A DNA stretch of 64,000 nt from Paracoccus indicus (lineage in GTDB: Bacteria > Pseudomonadota > Alphaproteobacteria > Rhodobacterales > Rhodobacteraceae): assembly GCF_003056335.1 (NCBI RefSeq), contig NZ_PYWA01000002.1, positions 433,205-497,204 on the forward strand. The letters run 5' to 3'. How positions within the stretch are numbered: the stretch's first letter is position 1; each line of letters opens with the position of its first letter. This document shows positions 8,547 through 17,753 of this stretch, in pieces. The notes below the pieces were generated by a model that was given only the letters and a program-made list of their open reading frames with translations, searched no databases and had not been told where the DNA came from. A program made the translations under genes and the position numbers.

Positions 8547-9545
8547 TCAGCCGTCCAGGTTGACCTGCTCGATCAGGTCCAGCGCCTTGGGGCGCAGGTC
8601 CGAGATCTCGGACAGGGGCAGATCGTCGGGCGTAAATTCGCCCCAGCTTGCGACCAGTTCCGATTTGTCGACGCCTTCCTTGACGGGGAATTCGTTGTTC
8701 GTCTCGGCATAGATGTGCTGGGCCTCGTCGCTGACCAGAAACTCCATCAGCTTCAGCGCCGCGTCGCGGTTCGGGGCGGCCTTGGTCATCGCCACGCCGG
8801 ACACGTTCACATGGGTGCCGCCATCCTCGAAGGTCGGGAAGACGATGCGGACGGATTCCGCCCATTCCTTCTGTTCGTCATCCTTCAGCATCGCACCCAT
8901 GTAATAGGTGTTGCCCAGGCTGATGTCGCATTCGCCGGCCCAGATGGATTTCACCTGATCGCGGTCGCCGCCCTCGGGGCGCTTGGCCAGGTTGTCCTTG
9001 ATGCCCTGCAGCCAAGCCAGGGTCTCTTCCTCGCCGTGATGGGCCAGGAAGGCGGCGGTCAGCGCGACGTTGTAGTCGTTGGTGAAGCTGCGGGTGCAGA
9101 TGCGGCCCTTCCACTTGGGATCGGCCAGGTCCTCGTAGGTCGTGACATCACCATCGGTCACGCGGTCCTTGCTGGCATAGACGATGCGGGCGCGGGTCGT
9201 CAGGGCGAACCACTGGTTGTCCTTGTCGCGCAGATCGGCGGGGATGACGTCCAGCATCTCGTCCTCGACGGCCTGGGTGACGCCGGCTTCCTTGACCTCG
9301 CCCAAGCGGGCGACATCGACGGTCAGGACCAGGTCGGCGGGCGAACGGTCGCCTTCGGCCTGCAGGCGTTCCACCATGCCCTTGTCGACGAAGGCGGTGT
9401 TGACGGCGATGCCGGTTTCCTTGGTGAAGGCATCGAACAGCGGCTGGATCAGCTCGGGCTGGCGATGCGAATAGACGTTCACTTCTTCGGCCAGTGCAGG
9501 CATGGCGGTGGCGCCAAGCAGCGAGGCGAGGATCAGGTGACGCAT
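8547..9545 (-). CDS. Iron(III) ABC transporter periplasmic binding protein
   Basis: The 332-residue protein is an FbpA/FutA-type solute-binding protein that captures Fe3+ in the periplasm for an ABC importer. It has a short signal peptide (cleavage after LAE or ALA, residues about 17-20). The mature protein starts EVNVYSHRQPELIQPLFDAF, typical of this family, where the early His/Tyr residues and a later pair of Tyr (in NTYYMGA) coordinate iron. No permease or ATPase gene is next to it, so the transporter must be encoded elsewhere. An AGGAG ribosome-binding site is 6 nt before the ATG. Iron regulation is likely but only inferred. Confidence 0.9.
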   Translation of the reverse strand: MRHLILASLLGATAMPALAEEVNVYSHRQPELIQPLFDAFTKETGIAVNTAFVDKGMVERLQAEGDRSPADLVLTVDVARLGEVKEAGVTQAVEDEMLDVIPADLRDKDNQWFALTTRARIVYASKDRVTDGDVTTYEDLADPKWKGRICTRSFTNDYNVALTAAFLAHHGEEETLAWLQGIKDNLAKRPEGGDRDQVKSIWAGECDISLGNTYYMGAMLKDDEQKEWAESVRIVFPTFEDGGTHVNVSGVAMTKAAPNRDAALKLMEFLVSDEAQHIYAETNNEFPVKEGVDKSELVASWGEFTPDDLPLSEISDLRPKALDLIEQVNLDG

Positions 9546-9574
9546 GATAGCTCCTGTCGTGATGTTGTGGACCC

Positions 9575-9603
9575 GCGATAGAATGGCTTAGAAAAGCTGT
9601 CAA
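9575..9603 (-). promoter_or_regulatory. Sigma-70 promoter for the iron-binding protein gene
   Basis: On the minus strand a perfect -35 box TTGACA (9603-9598) is followed by a 17-nt spacer and TATCGC (9580-9575). The spacer contains the small inverted repeat GCTT-AGAA-AAGC, a possible operator. Predicted start is about 23 nt before the ATG. I could not match a Fur, Irr or RirA box with confidence. Confidence 0.6.
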
Positions 9604-9690
9604 GAATTTGCGGTGCGTCATCCCGTCTTTAGTGGCGTCGCCCGCACGGGGTCCATTGACCGCGCAGGGGCGTCGCGCTAGGGCGCAGGG

Positions 9691-11502
9691 ATGGCAAGAG
9701 CACCCCTTCTCCAACTATCCGACATCTCGCTGACCTATGGCGGCGATCCCGTATTCGAGGGCCTGTCCCTGAACGTCCAGCCCGGCGACCGCGTCGCGCT
9801 GGTCGGCCGCAACGGGTCGGGCAAATCGACCCTGATGAAGGTCATGGCAGGCTTCGTCGAGGCCGACCGCGGCGACGTGGTCCTCTCGGCCGGCGTCTCG
9901 ACCGGCTACATGGAACAGGACCCCGACCTTTCGGGCTTCGCGACCCTTGGCGATTTCGCCCGCGACGGGCTGGACGACAGCGAAGGCTATCTGGTCGACA
10001 TGGCCGCCGAGGGGCTGAAATTCGACCCCGACCGCCCCGTCGACACCGCATCGGGCGGCGAACGCCGTCGCGCGGCGCTGGCGCGTCTGCTGGCGCGTGC
10101 GCCCGAACTGATGCTGCTGGACGAACCGACCAACCACCTGGACATCCAGGCCATCGGCTGGCTGGAGGAACATCTGTTCCAGACCCGCGCGGCCTTCGTG
10201 CTGATCAGCCACGACCGCGCCTTTTTGCGCCGCCTGACCAAGGCCACGCTGTGGATCGACCGCGGTCAGGTCCGCCGCCAGGAACGCGGCTTCGAGGGGT
10301 TCGAGGATTGGCGCGAAGCCACTTGGGCCGCCGAAGACGACGCCCGCCACAAGCTGGACCGCAAGATCAAGGCCGAGGCCCGTTGGGCCGTCGAGGGCAT
10401 CAGCGCGCGGCGCAAGCGCAACCAGGGCCGCGTCCGCGCGCTGGCCGATCTGCGCGCCGAACGCAGCAGCCAGATCCGCCGTCAGGGCACCGCCGCCATG
10501 GCGCTGGAATCCGGCCCGACCAGCGGCAAGAAGGTGATCGAGGTGCAGGGCATCTCGAAGGCTTTCGGCGACCGGGTGATCCTGCGCCCCTTCGACCTGC
10601 GCATACAGCGCGGCGACCGCATCGCCTTTGTCGGCCCGAACGGCGCGGGCAAGACCACGCTGATCAAAATGCTGACCGGAGAGGTCGCCCCCGACGAAGG
10701 CACCGTCACCCTTGGCACCAATCTTGAGATCGCGGTCTTCGATCAGGCCCGTGCGGCGCTGAACCCCAACCAGACGCTGTGGGAATCCCTCACCGGCGAC
10801 CCGGACATGAGCGTGTCGGGACGCGCCGATCAGGTCATGGTGCGGGGCGTGCCGAAGCACGTCGTGGCCTATCTGAAGGATTTCCTGTTCGACGACGCGC
10901 AGGCCCGTGCGCCCGTGCGCAGCCTGTCGGGCGGTGAAAAGGCGCGGCTGCTGCTGGCCAAGCTGATGGCCAAGCCCTCGAACCTGCTGGTCATGGACGA
11001 ACCGACCAACGATCTGGACGTGGAAACGCTGGACCTGCTGCAGGATCTGCTGGGCGAATACGACGGCACCGTGCTGCTGGTCAGCCACGACCGCGACTTC
11101 ATCGACCGCGTCGCCGACACCACGGTCGCGATGGAAGGCGACGGCCGCGCCACCGTCTATGCCGGCGGCTGGAGCGATTACCAGAACCAGCGCCAGCAGC
11201 CCGAACCCGCAGCGCCCGCACCCGCCCCGCGTCAAGCGCAGCCCGTGGCCGCCCCGGCAGCCGAGAAGCCGCGCGAAGGGCTGACCTTCACCGAGAAGCA
11301 CCGGCTGGAGGAACTGCCCGCGGTGATCGAACGCCTTGAGGCCGAGATCGCCAAGCTGACCGAGTTCATGTCCGACCCCGAGCTGTTCACCAAGGCGCCC
11401 GCCAAGTTCGAAAAGGCCAGCCTTGCCCTCAGCGAACGGCAGGCCGCCCTTGCCGACGCCGAGGAAGAATGGCTGGTGCTGGAGGAGAAGGCCGCGGGTT
11501 AG
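9691..11502 (+). CDS. uup: ABC-F family ATPase, Uup type
   Basis: ABC-F proteins are soluble twin ATPases that act on ribosomes and related processes and are not transporters. Two nucleotide-binding domains are visible: Walker A GRNGSGKST (residues 39-47) and GPNGAGKTT (about 314-322), signature motifs SGGERRRAAL and SGGEKARLLL, and Walker B segments LMLLDEPTNHLD and LLVMDEPTNDLD. A Pro/Ala-rich linker then leads to a C-terminal coiled coil (about residues 540-600), the DNA-binding type tail of Uup. The length of 603 residues fits Uup. The 3' end overlaps the convergent gene by 4 nt. Confidence 0.92.
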   Translation: MARAPLLQLSDISLTYGGDPVFEGLSLNVQPGDRVALVGRNGSGKSTLMKVMAGFVEADRGDVVLSAGVSTGYMEQDPDLSGFATLGDFARDGLDDSEGYLVDMAAEGLKFDPDRPVDTASGGERRRAALARLLARAPELMLLDEPTNHLDIQAIGWLEEHLFQTRAAFVLISHDRAFLRRLTKATLWIDRGQVRRQERGFEGFEDWREATWAAEDDARHKLDRKIKAEARWAVEGISARRKRNQGRVRALADLRAERSSQIRRQGTAAMALESGPTSGKKVIEVQGISKAFGDRVILRPFDLRIQRGDRIAFVGPNGAGKTTLIKMLTGEVAPDEGTVTLGTNLEIAVFDQARAALNPNQTLWESLTGDPDMSVSGRADQVMVRGVPKHVVAYLKDFLFDDAQARAPVRSLSGGEKARLLLAKLMAKPSNLLVMDEPTNDLDVETLDLLQDLLGEYDGTVLLVSHDRDFIDRVADTTVAMEGDGRATVYAGGWSDYQNQRQQPEPAAPAPAPRQAQPVAAPAAEKPREGLTFTEKHRLEELPAVIERLEAEIAKLTEFMSDPELFTKAPAKFEKASLALSERQAALADAEEEWLVLEEKAAG

Positions 11503-12470
11503 ACCCCGCGGTCCAGGTGATCGCGCAGCCATTCATGCGCGAAGGCGATCTTGGTGCGGACCGGTCCGGTCAGCACGAAGGGATAGAGGTCGGGGTTGTC
11601 CAGCGCGCGGTTGATGTCGTTGACCGCGATGGCGATTTCGGTCGCCACCGACAGCAGCCGCTGCGTGTCGGTTTCCTGATAGGGGCTGAAGCCTTCGGGG
11701 ACGCTGGACATCGACAGTCCGGCGCTGACGAAACTGTCGGCGAAATCCACCATGTGCAGCAGGTGGGCGACGGTTTCGGCCCAGTCCTCGTGGGGGTGGG
11801 CCGTCGCATAGCCGGTAATGAAATCGCGACCGGGATCGCGGGGTTCGGCATAGTGCCGCTTCAGCGCCTGCCCGTAATCCTGCCGTTCGTCGCCGAACAG
11901 GTCGCGGAAGGCCGGTTGGAAATCGGGGCTGCGGGCCAGCCGGTCGAAAAGGAAATGCGCGATCTCGTGCCGGAAATGCCCCACCATCGACCGGTACTGT
12001 TCTCCCAGGTCCAGCTGGCGCTTCAGGCGGATCAGCTCATCGGCCTCGGTGACGTTGATGGTGATCTCGCCTGCCGCGTGGCCCATGATGATCTGCTGGG
12101 CGCGACCGCCGGTGTTTTCCGACAGCATCTGGAACTGCGGGCGGCGACCGGCATCATTGTCGTTGAACCAGTCCCATTGCGCCAAGTTCGCCAGCACCCA
12201 TCGCTTGCCGCGTTCCGTCGCCGACAACAGGTTCAGGTTGTCGCCCACATGCAGCACCGGCACGACATGCGACATCGCGCAGGACGCGCAGCGCGTGCCT
12301 TCCGCGGTCGTGGACCAGTTGCAGGCGATTGTCTGGCGGTTGCTGCAGGGGATCGCATCGACCACCATCGCACGGGAACGGGGATCGTAATGCAGCTGTT
12401 CCCCGCAGATGCAGGTCAGGTTGTGGAAATAGGCGCGGGTCCCGCAGGCGGGACAGGTGAAGCGTTGCAT
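11499..12470 (-). CDS. Putative zinc-binding metallopeptidase (zinc-ribbon plus HExxH)
   Basis: The 323-residue protein starts with a zinc-ribbon-like module (Cys at residues 6, 9, 20 and 22) and has a second Cys pair (RCASCAMSH). A metalloprotease-type HEIAH motif is at about residues 168-172 in the context YRSMVGHFRHEIAHFLFDRL. A conserved HEDWAETVAHLLHMVD stretch downstream may supply the third ligand. This matches the widespread putative zinc-binding metallo-peptidase family of unknown substrate. I chose ATG at 12470 because the zinc ribbon begins right after it; the longer open frame running through rplU is not credible. The ribosome-binding site is weak. Confidence 0.8.
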   Translation of the reverse strand: MQRFTCPACGTRAYFHNLTCICGEQLHYDPRSRAMVVDAIPCSNRQTIACNWSTTAEGTRCASCAMSHVVPVLHVGDNLNLLSATERGKRWVLANLAQWDWFNDNDAGRRPQFQMLSENTGGRAQQIIMGHAAGEITINVTEADELIRLKRQLDLGEQYRSMVGHFRHEIAHFLFDRLARSPDFQPAFRDLFGDERQDYGQALKRHYAEPRDPGRDFITGYATAHPHEDWAETVAHLLHMVDFADSFVSAGLSMSSVPEGFSPYQETDTQRLLSVATEIAIAVNDINRALDNPDLYPFVLTGPVRTKIAFAHEWLRDHLDRGV

Positions 12471-12640
12471 CGGGGTTCCGGTCGGTTCGTGGCATGGCAC
12501 AAGCGCGACGGCCGCCCCAAGGTTCCTGCCATCGGCATAAGGTCGGTTCTTTTCGCAAGGGTTGACTTTGCGGGCGCGATGGGCCAATTGGCACGCACCG
12601 GCCGGGCATCTGCCCTTGGCCGGTTGATTGTTTTCAATGA

Positions 12641-12656
12641 CACCCTTCGTTGGGTG
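12641..12656 (+). other. Small hairpin in the rplU leader
   Basis: CACCC-TTCGTT-GGGTG forms a 5-bp stem in the gap of about 268 nt between the metallopeptidase gene and rplU. The gap must hold the promoters of both divergent genes; TTGACT at 12562 is a possible -35, but no good -10 follows. I see no gene in the gap. Confidence 0.35.
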
Positions 12657-12738
12657 CGCTGTCCGACGGTGGGGAAACCCATGAACTTCGGCCCAAGGGT
12701 CGGGACCACAGGATGCGGTTGATAAAGGATAAGAAGCG

Positions 12739-13113
12739 ATGTTCGCGGTTCTGAAAACTGGCGGCAAGCAGTACAAGGTGCAGGCGGGTGACGTCCTGCG
12801 CGTTGAAAAGCTGAATGCCGCAGCTGGCGACAAGGTCCAGTTCAATGACATTCTGATGGTCGGCTCGACCCTGGGTGCGCCCATGATCGAAGGCGCCTGC
12901 GTCCAGGCCGAAGTGATCGACCAGATCAAGGCCGACAAAGTCATCACCTTCGTCAAGCGTCGCCGCAAGCACAGCTCGCAGCGGACCCGTGGCCATCGCC
13001 AGCAGCTGACCCTGCTGCGCGTGACCGACGTGCTTGAAAAAGGCGCGGACAAAACCGGCGTCAAGGCAGCCATTGGTGCACGCACCAAGGTTGCAGACGC
13101 AGCTGAAGCCTAA
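12739..13113 (+). CDS. rplU: 50S ribosomal protein bL21
   Basis: This is a 23S rRNA-binding protein of the large subunit. The 124-residue sequence opens MFAVLKTGGKQYKVQAGDVLRVEKL, the classic L21 start, and contains the conserved VIDQIKADKVITFVKRRRKHSSQRTRGHRQ basic block split here as VKRRRKHSSQRTRGHRQ. The Ala-rich C-terminal tail (residues 105-124) is longer than in E. coli, as is common in alphaproteobacteria. rpmA follows 12 nt later in an operon. Confidence 0.98.
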   Translation: MFAVLKTGGKQYKVQAGDVLRVEKLNAAAGDKVQFNDILMVGSTLGAPMIEGACVQAEVIDQIKADKVITFVKRRRKHSSQRTRGHRQQLTLLRVTDVLEKGADKTGVKAAIGARTKVADAAEA

Positions 13114-13125
13114 GGAGAACCACCC

Positions 13126-13398
13126 ATGGCACATAAGAAAGCAGGCGGTTCGTCGCGCAACGGTCGCGATTCCGCCGGTCGCCGTCTTGGCGTCAAACTG
13201 TTCGGTGGCCAGGCAGCCATCGCGGGCAACATCATCGCACGTCAGCGCGGCACCACCTGGTGGCCGGGCACGAACGTCGGCATGGGCAAGGATCACACCC
13301 TGTTCGCGCTGACCGATGGTCACGTCAGCTTCAAGAAGGGCCTGAAAGGGCGCACCTTCATTTCGATCGTCCCCGCGACGGTCGAAGCTGCCGAGTAA
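13126..13398 (+). CDS. rpmA: 50S ribosomal protein bL27
   Basis: bL27 reaches towards the peptidyl transferase centre with its N terminus. The protein starts [20 protein letters not shown] and is not preceded by the cleavable extension seen in Firmicutes. The family signature [21 protein letters not shown] is present as consecutive pieces, and the length of 90 residues is normal. An AAGGAG ribosome-binding site lies before the ATG. The gene ends the rplU operon just ahead of a strong terminator. Confidence 0.98.
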   Translation: MAHKKAGGSSRNGRDSAGRRLGVKLFGGQAAIAGNIIARQRGTTWWPGTNVGMGKDHTLFALTDGHVSFKKGLKGRTFISIVPATVEAAE

Positions 13399-13425
13399 CC
13401 CGAGCGTAACATTTCGATGTTAAAA

Positions 13426-13453
13426 GGGGGGATCGGCGCAAGCCGGTCCCCCC
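13426..13453 (+). terminator. Terminator of the rplU-rpmA operon
   Basis: GGGGGGATCGGC and GCCGGTCCCCCC form a 12-bp stem with one G-T pair and a GCAA tetraloop, 27 nt past the rpmA stop. Confidence 0.75.
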
Positions 13454-13501
13454 AGCTGTTTCATCATTTTCGATTTCCAGCCAGTTTCCGGGGGAGGGAA
13501 C

Positions 13502-14092
13502 ATGGTCATGTCTGCACCGATGAGAGAGGGCACCCGTCTGGATGACCTCAAGGCGAATGATCCGGCGCAATTGAGCCAGCCGATCATTCCAACCGCGCGC
13601 TTCACCCTGCGCCCCTTGCGTCCGTCGGATGCGGGCCTGATCGCGCATTATACCGCCGACAAGCGCGTGGCCCAAGGCACCCGCGCCATTCCGCATCCGC
13701 TGCCGCATGGCGCCTCGGAAAGCTTCGTCGCGCGCGCATTGGCCGCCGACCGGACCGAGGATGTCTGGGCCATCGACGGGTCGCAGAACAAGCTGTCCGA
13801 ACTGCTGGGCGTCGTGTCCTTGACCCGGATGGAGGGCGATCAGTCCGAGCTGGGCTTCTGGATCGGTGCGGGCTTCTGGAACACCGGCTTCGCGACCGAG
13901 GCCGTCGCGGCGCTGGTCGCGGCCAATCCGCATGGCGCGCGGACCCTGTTCGCCGAGGCGTTTCAGGACAATGCCGGCTCGGCCCGGGTGCTGACCAATT
14001 GCGGCTTCGTCTATCTGGGCGATGCGGAAAGCTGGTCGGTGGCACGCGATGCGCGGGTGCCGACCTGGACCTATCTGCGCAAGATGGCCTGA
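13502..14092 (+). CDS. GNAT family N-acetyltransferase (RimJ/RimL-like)
   Basis: The 196-residue protein transfers acetyl groups from acetyl-CoA, probably to an amine or protein N terminus. The acetyltransferase core begins at TARFTLRPLRPSDAG (about residue 31). It continues with ELGFWIGAGFWNTGFATEAVAALV, the CoA-binding loop region, and NAGSARVLTNCGFVYLGD near the end, the typical RimJ/RimL pattern. ATG 13502 and ATG 13508 are both near the GGAGGG binding site, so the start is uncertain by two codons. Genes of this type commonly follow rpmA in Rhodobacterales, but the usual obg does not follow here. Confidence 0.85.
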   Translation: MVMSAPMREGTRLDDLKANDPAQLSQPIIPTARFTLRPLRPSDAGLIAHYTADKRVAQGTRAIPHPLPHGASESFVARALAADRTEDVWAIDGSQNKLSELLGVVSLTRMEGDQSELGFWIGAGFWNTGFATEAVAALVAANPHGARTLFAEAFQDNAGSARVLTNCGFVYLGDAESWSVARDARVPTWTYLRKMA

Positions 14093-14099
14093 CCGGGTT

Positions 14100-14121
14100 C
14101 AGGGGGCGTTCGCGTCCCCTG
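14100..14121 (+). terminator. UUCG-capped terminator hairpin after the GNAT gene
   Basis: CAGGGGGCG-TTCG-CGTCCCCTG gives a 9-bp stem with one G-T pair and a UUCG tetraloop, 8 nt after the stop codon. Confidence 0.65.
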
Positions 14122-14197
14122 TTCAGACGCCATGCGGCAGTTGCATATCGTGCATTCGGGGCATTGCAAAAGCCGGGCGCGCGATTAAATCCTGCAC

Positions 14198-15208
14198 ATG
14201 ACACAGCACATCCCATATTCGCTTCTGGACCTGTCGCCTGTCCCCGAGGGCAGCACCGCGCAGGATGCCATTCGCAACACCATCGACCTTGCGCAGCACG
14301 CCGAGGAATGGGGTTATCGCCGGTTCTGGCTGGCCGAACATCACAACATGCCGGGCATCGCCAGCGCCGCGACCGCCGTCCTGATCGGGCTGGTGGCGCA
14401 GGCGACCAGCCGTATCCGGGTCGGCGCGGGTGGCATCATGCTGCCGAACCACGCCCCCCTGACCGTGGCCGAGGCTTTCGGCACGCTGGCCACCGCCTTT
14501 CCGGACCGCATCGACCTTGGCCTTGGCCGCGCGCCCGGGGGCGATGGTGCCGTCATCCGCGCCCTGCGCCGCGACCCCATGGCCGACAGCTTCCCGCAGG
14601 ATGTCGTCGAGCTGCTGGAATATTTCGGCGACGAACGCCCCGATGCTGCCGTCCGTGCGATCCCCGGCGAGGGCACGCATGTGCCCGTCTGGATCCTGGG
14701 CAGCAGCACCTTTGGCGCGCAACTGGCCGCGCATCTGGGCCTGCCCTATGCCTTCGCCAGCCACTTCGCCCCCGACGATATGGAGCGCGCGCTGGCCATC
14801 TATCGCGAACGGTTCCGCCCCTCGCCCTGGGGCCAGAAGCCCTATGTCGTGATGGCCGCGAATGTCTTTGCCGCCGACGATCCCGGCGAGGCCGCCTATT
14901 TGCGGACCACCATGCAGCTGGCCTTCGCCCGCCTGCGGACGGGCCAGCCCGGCAAGCTGCCGCGGCCCGTGCGTGACATCGATGCGGAAATCGGTGCCTC
15001 GGTCCGGCAGGGGGTCGATAGGGCCCTGCGGATCAGCGCCGTCGGCGGGCGCGAACAGGTGCGCGACCAGATGGCCGCCCTGCTGCAACAGCATCGCCCC
15101 GACGAGGTGATCCTGACCGGCCAGATCCACGACCACAAGGCTCGCCTGCGCAGCTTCGAGATCGCCGCCGAGGTAATGTCCGACCTGCCGATGGCCAACG
15201 CCGCCTGA
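14198..15208 (+). CDS. Luciferase-like flavin-dependent monooxygenase
   Basis: The 336-residue protein belongs to the LLM-class FMN or F420-dependent oxidoreductases with a TIM-barrel fold. Diagnostic stretches are the start [35 protein letters not shown] with the typical EHH motif, [17 protein letters not shown], and [11 protein letters not shown]. These place it in the MsnO8-like single-component subgroup found in many bacteria. No flavin reductase or pathway genes are adjacent, so the substrate is unknown. The gene stands alone between two terminators. Confidence 0.88.
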   Translation: MTQHIPYSLLDLSPVPEGSTAQDAIRNTIDLAQHAEEWGYRRFWLAEHHNMPGIASAATAVLIGLVAQATSRIRVGAGGIMLPNHAPLTVAEAFGTLATAFPDRIDLGLGRAPGGDGAVIRALRRDPMADSFPQDVVELLEYFGDERPDAAVRAIPGEGTHVPVWILGSSTFGAQLAAHLGLPYAFASHFAPDDMERALAIYRERFRPSPWGQKPYVVMAANVFAADDPGEAAYLRTTMQLAFARLRTGQPGKLPRPVRDIDAEIGASVRQGVDRALRISAVGGREQVRDQMAALLQQHRPDEVILTGQIHDHKARLRSFEIAAEVMSDLPMANAA

Positions 15209-15219
15209 GGCACATGAAA

Positions 15220-15249
15220 AAGGCCCCGCCGGATGACCGGCGGGGCCTT
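15220..15249. terminator. Bidirectional terminator between convergent genes
   Basis: A perfect 13-bp stem AAGGCCCCGCCGG / CCGGCGGGGCCTT with an ATGA loop. An A-run on the left gives a T-run for the minus-strand gene, so it can serve both the monooxygenase gene and the Bax-inhibitor-1 gene. Confidence 0.85.
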
Positions 15250-15273
15250 CTTGTGTCAGGACATGACCTGCGA

Positions 15274-16023
15274 TTATTCGCGGTTGCCCATGAACTGCAG
15301 CAGGAACATGAACAGGTTCAGGAAGTCCAGATACAGCTGCAACGCGCCCATGATGGCCGACTTGCCGATGAAATCCGCATCCGAACCCGCCATCTGCAGG
15401 TAGGTGTTCTTGATGTTCTGCGTGTCATAGGCCGTCAGACCCGCAAAGATCAGCACGCCAAGGCCCGAGATCGCGAACTGCATGGCTGAAGACTGCAGGA
15501 AGATGTTCACGATCGAGGCGACGATCAGGCCGATCACGCCCATGATCAGGAAGCTGCCCCAGCCCGAGATGTCCTTCTTGGTGGTATAGCCCCAAAGCGA
15601 CAGGCCCGCGAAGGCGATGGCCGTCACCAGAAAGGTTTGCACGATCGAGAACGGGGTATAGACCAAGAAGATCGAACTGATCGAGACGCCCATCAGGGCT
15701 GCGAAAGCATAGAACAGGCCAGTGGCCGCGCCGACCGACAGGCGGTTCAGGGCCGCGCCGAAGGCAAAGACCATCAGCAGCGGCGCGAACATGATCACCC
15801 ACTTCAGCGGCGAGGTATAGATCGCCGCGCCAAGACCAGTCAGCTGGCCATCGGCCGTGACGGCGGCCGTCGAGATGCCGAAGGCGGCGACGGCGGTAAC
15901 ACCCATACCGACCGCCATCAGCCCATAAACCTTGTTCATGTAGGCCCGCAGGCCTTCATCGACCGCCGCGTGGCTGCGGGTGCCGACACCCTGCGCGGTG
16001 CGATAAGTGTTGAAATCTGCCAT
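15274..16023 (-). CDS. Bax inhibitor-1/YccA family membrane protein
   Basis: The 249-residue protein has seven hydrophobic helices and is a TMBIM-family integral membrane protein, probably a pH-sensitive cation leak or stress-related protein. Helix-ending motifs such as WVIMFAPLLMVFAFG, GVSISSIFLVYTPFSIVQTF and the LTAYDTQNIKN segment, with conserved acidic residues near the C terminus, are typical. A GAGGAG ribosome-binding site precedes the ATG at a good distance. It is monocistronic. Confidence 0.9.
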   Translation of the reverse strand: MADFNTYRTAQGVGTRSHAAVDEGLRAYMNKVYGLMAVGMGVTAVAAFGISTAAVTADGQLTGLGAAIYTSPLKWVIMFAPLLMVFAFGAALNRLSVGAATGLFYAFAALMGVSISSIFLVYTPFSIVQTFLVTAIAFAGLSLWGYTTKKDISGWGSFLIMGVIGLIVASIVNIFLQSSAMQFAISGLGVLIFAGLTAYDTQNIKNTYLQMAGSDADFIGKSAIMGALQLYLDFLNLFMFLLQFMGNRE

Positions 16024-16128
16024 CGAACTCTCCTCTGTGAGGCAATCGGGGACATGCCCCTTCGTGACCCTGAATATCGGATGTCCGGCGTTTCATTTCA
16101 ATGCCGGTGATGCGACGGATGGCCGCAA

Positions 16129-17088
16129 TTACAGGGTTATGATGACCTTTCCGACGGCCCGCCTATCCCGCAGCAGATCATAGCCTTCCTGAATGCGATC
16201 AAGGGGCAGGACCTTGCCCATGACGGGGGTCAGCTTGCCTTCCTCGAACAGTCCGAAAAGCGCCTGCATGCTGTCGCGCAGCGCGTCGGGATCGTGCTTG
16301 CGATACCCGCCCCAGTAGAAACCGTGGATGGCGATGTTTTTGACCAAGGCATGGTTCAGAGGCAGGGCGGGAGGCTTGCCGCCCGCGAAACCGATGATCA
16401 GATGGCGGCCTCCGGGGCGCAGGGCGCGGAAGGCGGCGGCACCGGGTGCGTCGCCCACGGGGTCATAGATGACATCGGCACCCCCCATCTCGCGCAGCGC
16501 CTGCCGCAGGTCGGGACACTCGGCGCTGTCGATCACCTGATGGGCGCCCGCCTCGCGGACGGTCTGCAGCCGCTCGGCCCCGCGGGCCACGCCGATGACA
16601 TGCGCGCCAAGTGCGGCGCCGATCTCGACGGCGGTCAGGCCGACCCCTCCGGCGGCGCCCAGCACCACCAGGGTCTGGCCTTGGCGCAGGGAACCGGGAC
16701 CGGTGAGGGCCAGATGACTTGTCCCATAAGCCACCTGGAAGCCGGCCGCCTGTTCGAAGCTCATGCTGTCGGGAATGGGCTGCAGATTGGCGGGATCGGT
16801 CGCGATGATCTGCGCCATCGTGCCGGGGCAGGACACGACGACCCTTGTTCCCGCCACCAGATCGCAATCCGCCGGGGCCTCGATCACGGTTCCCGCGCCT
16901 TCCAGTCCGGGGGTGAATGGCGGGTCCTGAGGTTCCTGATAGCTGCCTTGCGCCTTCAGCAAATCCGCGAAATTCAAGGCCGAGGCGCCCATCCTGACCA
17001 GGACCTGCCCCGGACCTGCGACGGGGGGCGGGACAGAGGTGACGACGGGCCCCTGACCAAGGGCGAGAATCTGGGCTTGGCGAATCAT
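16129..17088 (-). CDS. Zinc-independent MDR family NADPH:quinone oxidoreductase
   Basis: This medium-chain reductase has a GroES-like N-terminal domain (GQVLVRMGASALNFADLLKAQG) and a Rossmann domain with the NADPH-binding motif GAAGGVGLTAVEIG at about residues 144-157. It lacks the Cys cluster of zinc alcohol dehydrogenases. The end, GKVIITL, is typical of the quinone oxidoreductase subgroup. The length is 319 residues. Its substrate may be a quinone or an enone and cannot be fixed from sequence. Confidence 0.88.
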   Translation of the reverse strand: MIRQAQILALGQGPVVTSVPPPVAGPGQVLVRMGASALNFADLLKAQGSYQEPQDPPFTPGLEGAGTVIEAPADCDLVAGTRVVVSCPGTMAQIIATDPANLQPIPDSMSFEQAAGFQVAYGTSHLALTGPGSLRQGQTLVVLGAAGGVGLTAVEIGAALGAHVIGVARGAERLQTVREAGAHQVIDSAECPDLRQALREMGGADVIYDPVGDAPGAAAFRALRPGGRHLIIGFAGGKPPALPLNHALVKNIAIHGFYWGGYRKHDPDALRDSMQALFGLFEEGKLTPVMGKVLPLDRIQEGYDLLRDRRAVGKVIITL

Positions 17089-17276
17089 GTTTCCTCCCGG
17101 GAAGACGCGTGCAGGACGGTGTTGACGCTCACGTTAGCCCAACCATTCGGTCCGGCACGCCCGGAAGGCTGTCACAGACCTGTCTTTTTGGTCAAGATCG
17201 GGCCTGTTAACCAAGATGACACTGTAGAATTGTGCCTTCTCGTCGTACCACCGCTACAGATTGAGTGAGGTTAACG

Positions 17277-17636
17277 ATGAAGCATAGTGTTGATGTTCAT
17301 GTTGGTAAGCGTATCCGTCATCGTCGCTGGATGATCGGAATGACTCAGCAGCAACTGGCCGACAAGGTCGGTATCAAGTTCCAGCAGATCCAGAAGTATG
17401 AAACCGGGATGAACCGCGTTTCCGCCTCGCGTCTGTGGGATATCGCCCATGCGGTGGATGTTCCGGTCAGCTTCTTCTTCGAAGGGCTGCACGAAGGGGC
17501 CATGTCGCAGATCGTCGAAGGCGACATGTTCGCCGACAAGGAAGCCCTGCAACTGGTGCGTGCATACTATGCCATGCCGGAAGCGCAGCGTCGGCAGATC
17601 TTCGAACTGGCCCGCGTCCTGTCGGACGCCGCCTGA
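17277..17636 (+). CDS. XRE-family helix-turn-helix transcriptional regulator
   Basis: The 119-residue protein carries an N-terminal HTH_XRE domain (about residues 7-62): VGKRIRHRRWMIGMTQQQLADKVGIKFQQIQKYETGMNRV. A short helical tail follows. This type is highly conserved and single-domain in alphaproteobacteria, where several members control development or stress, but no target can be read here. I chose ATG 17277 because GAGG lies 6 nt upstream; an in-frame GTG at 17265 has no binding site. The upstream 188-nt gap contains a TTAACCA half-site and TTAAC near the start. Confidence 0.88.
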   Translation: MKHSVDVHVGKRIRHRRWMIGMTQQQLADKVGIKFQQIQKYETGMNRVSASRLWDIAHAVDVPVSFFFEGLHEGAMSQIVEGDMFADKEALQLVRAYYAMPEAQRRQIFELARVLSDAA

Positions 17637-17753
17637 CCGGTCACGAAACTGTCGTTCCGCGGCGGATGCGCGCGGGCCGGCATCCCCCGTTCGCGTCTGG
17701 CCCCTGCGCCGCATTCGGGTTACACCTGCGTCAATTGGCGACAGGGGACCATC

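Noticed and set aside
17160..17276. CtrA-type sites upstream of the XRE regulator
   Set aside because: TTAACCA and TTAAC half-sites are present, but no full TTAA-N7-TTAA motif was found.
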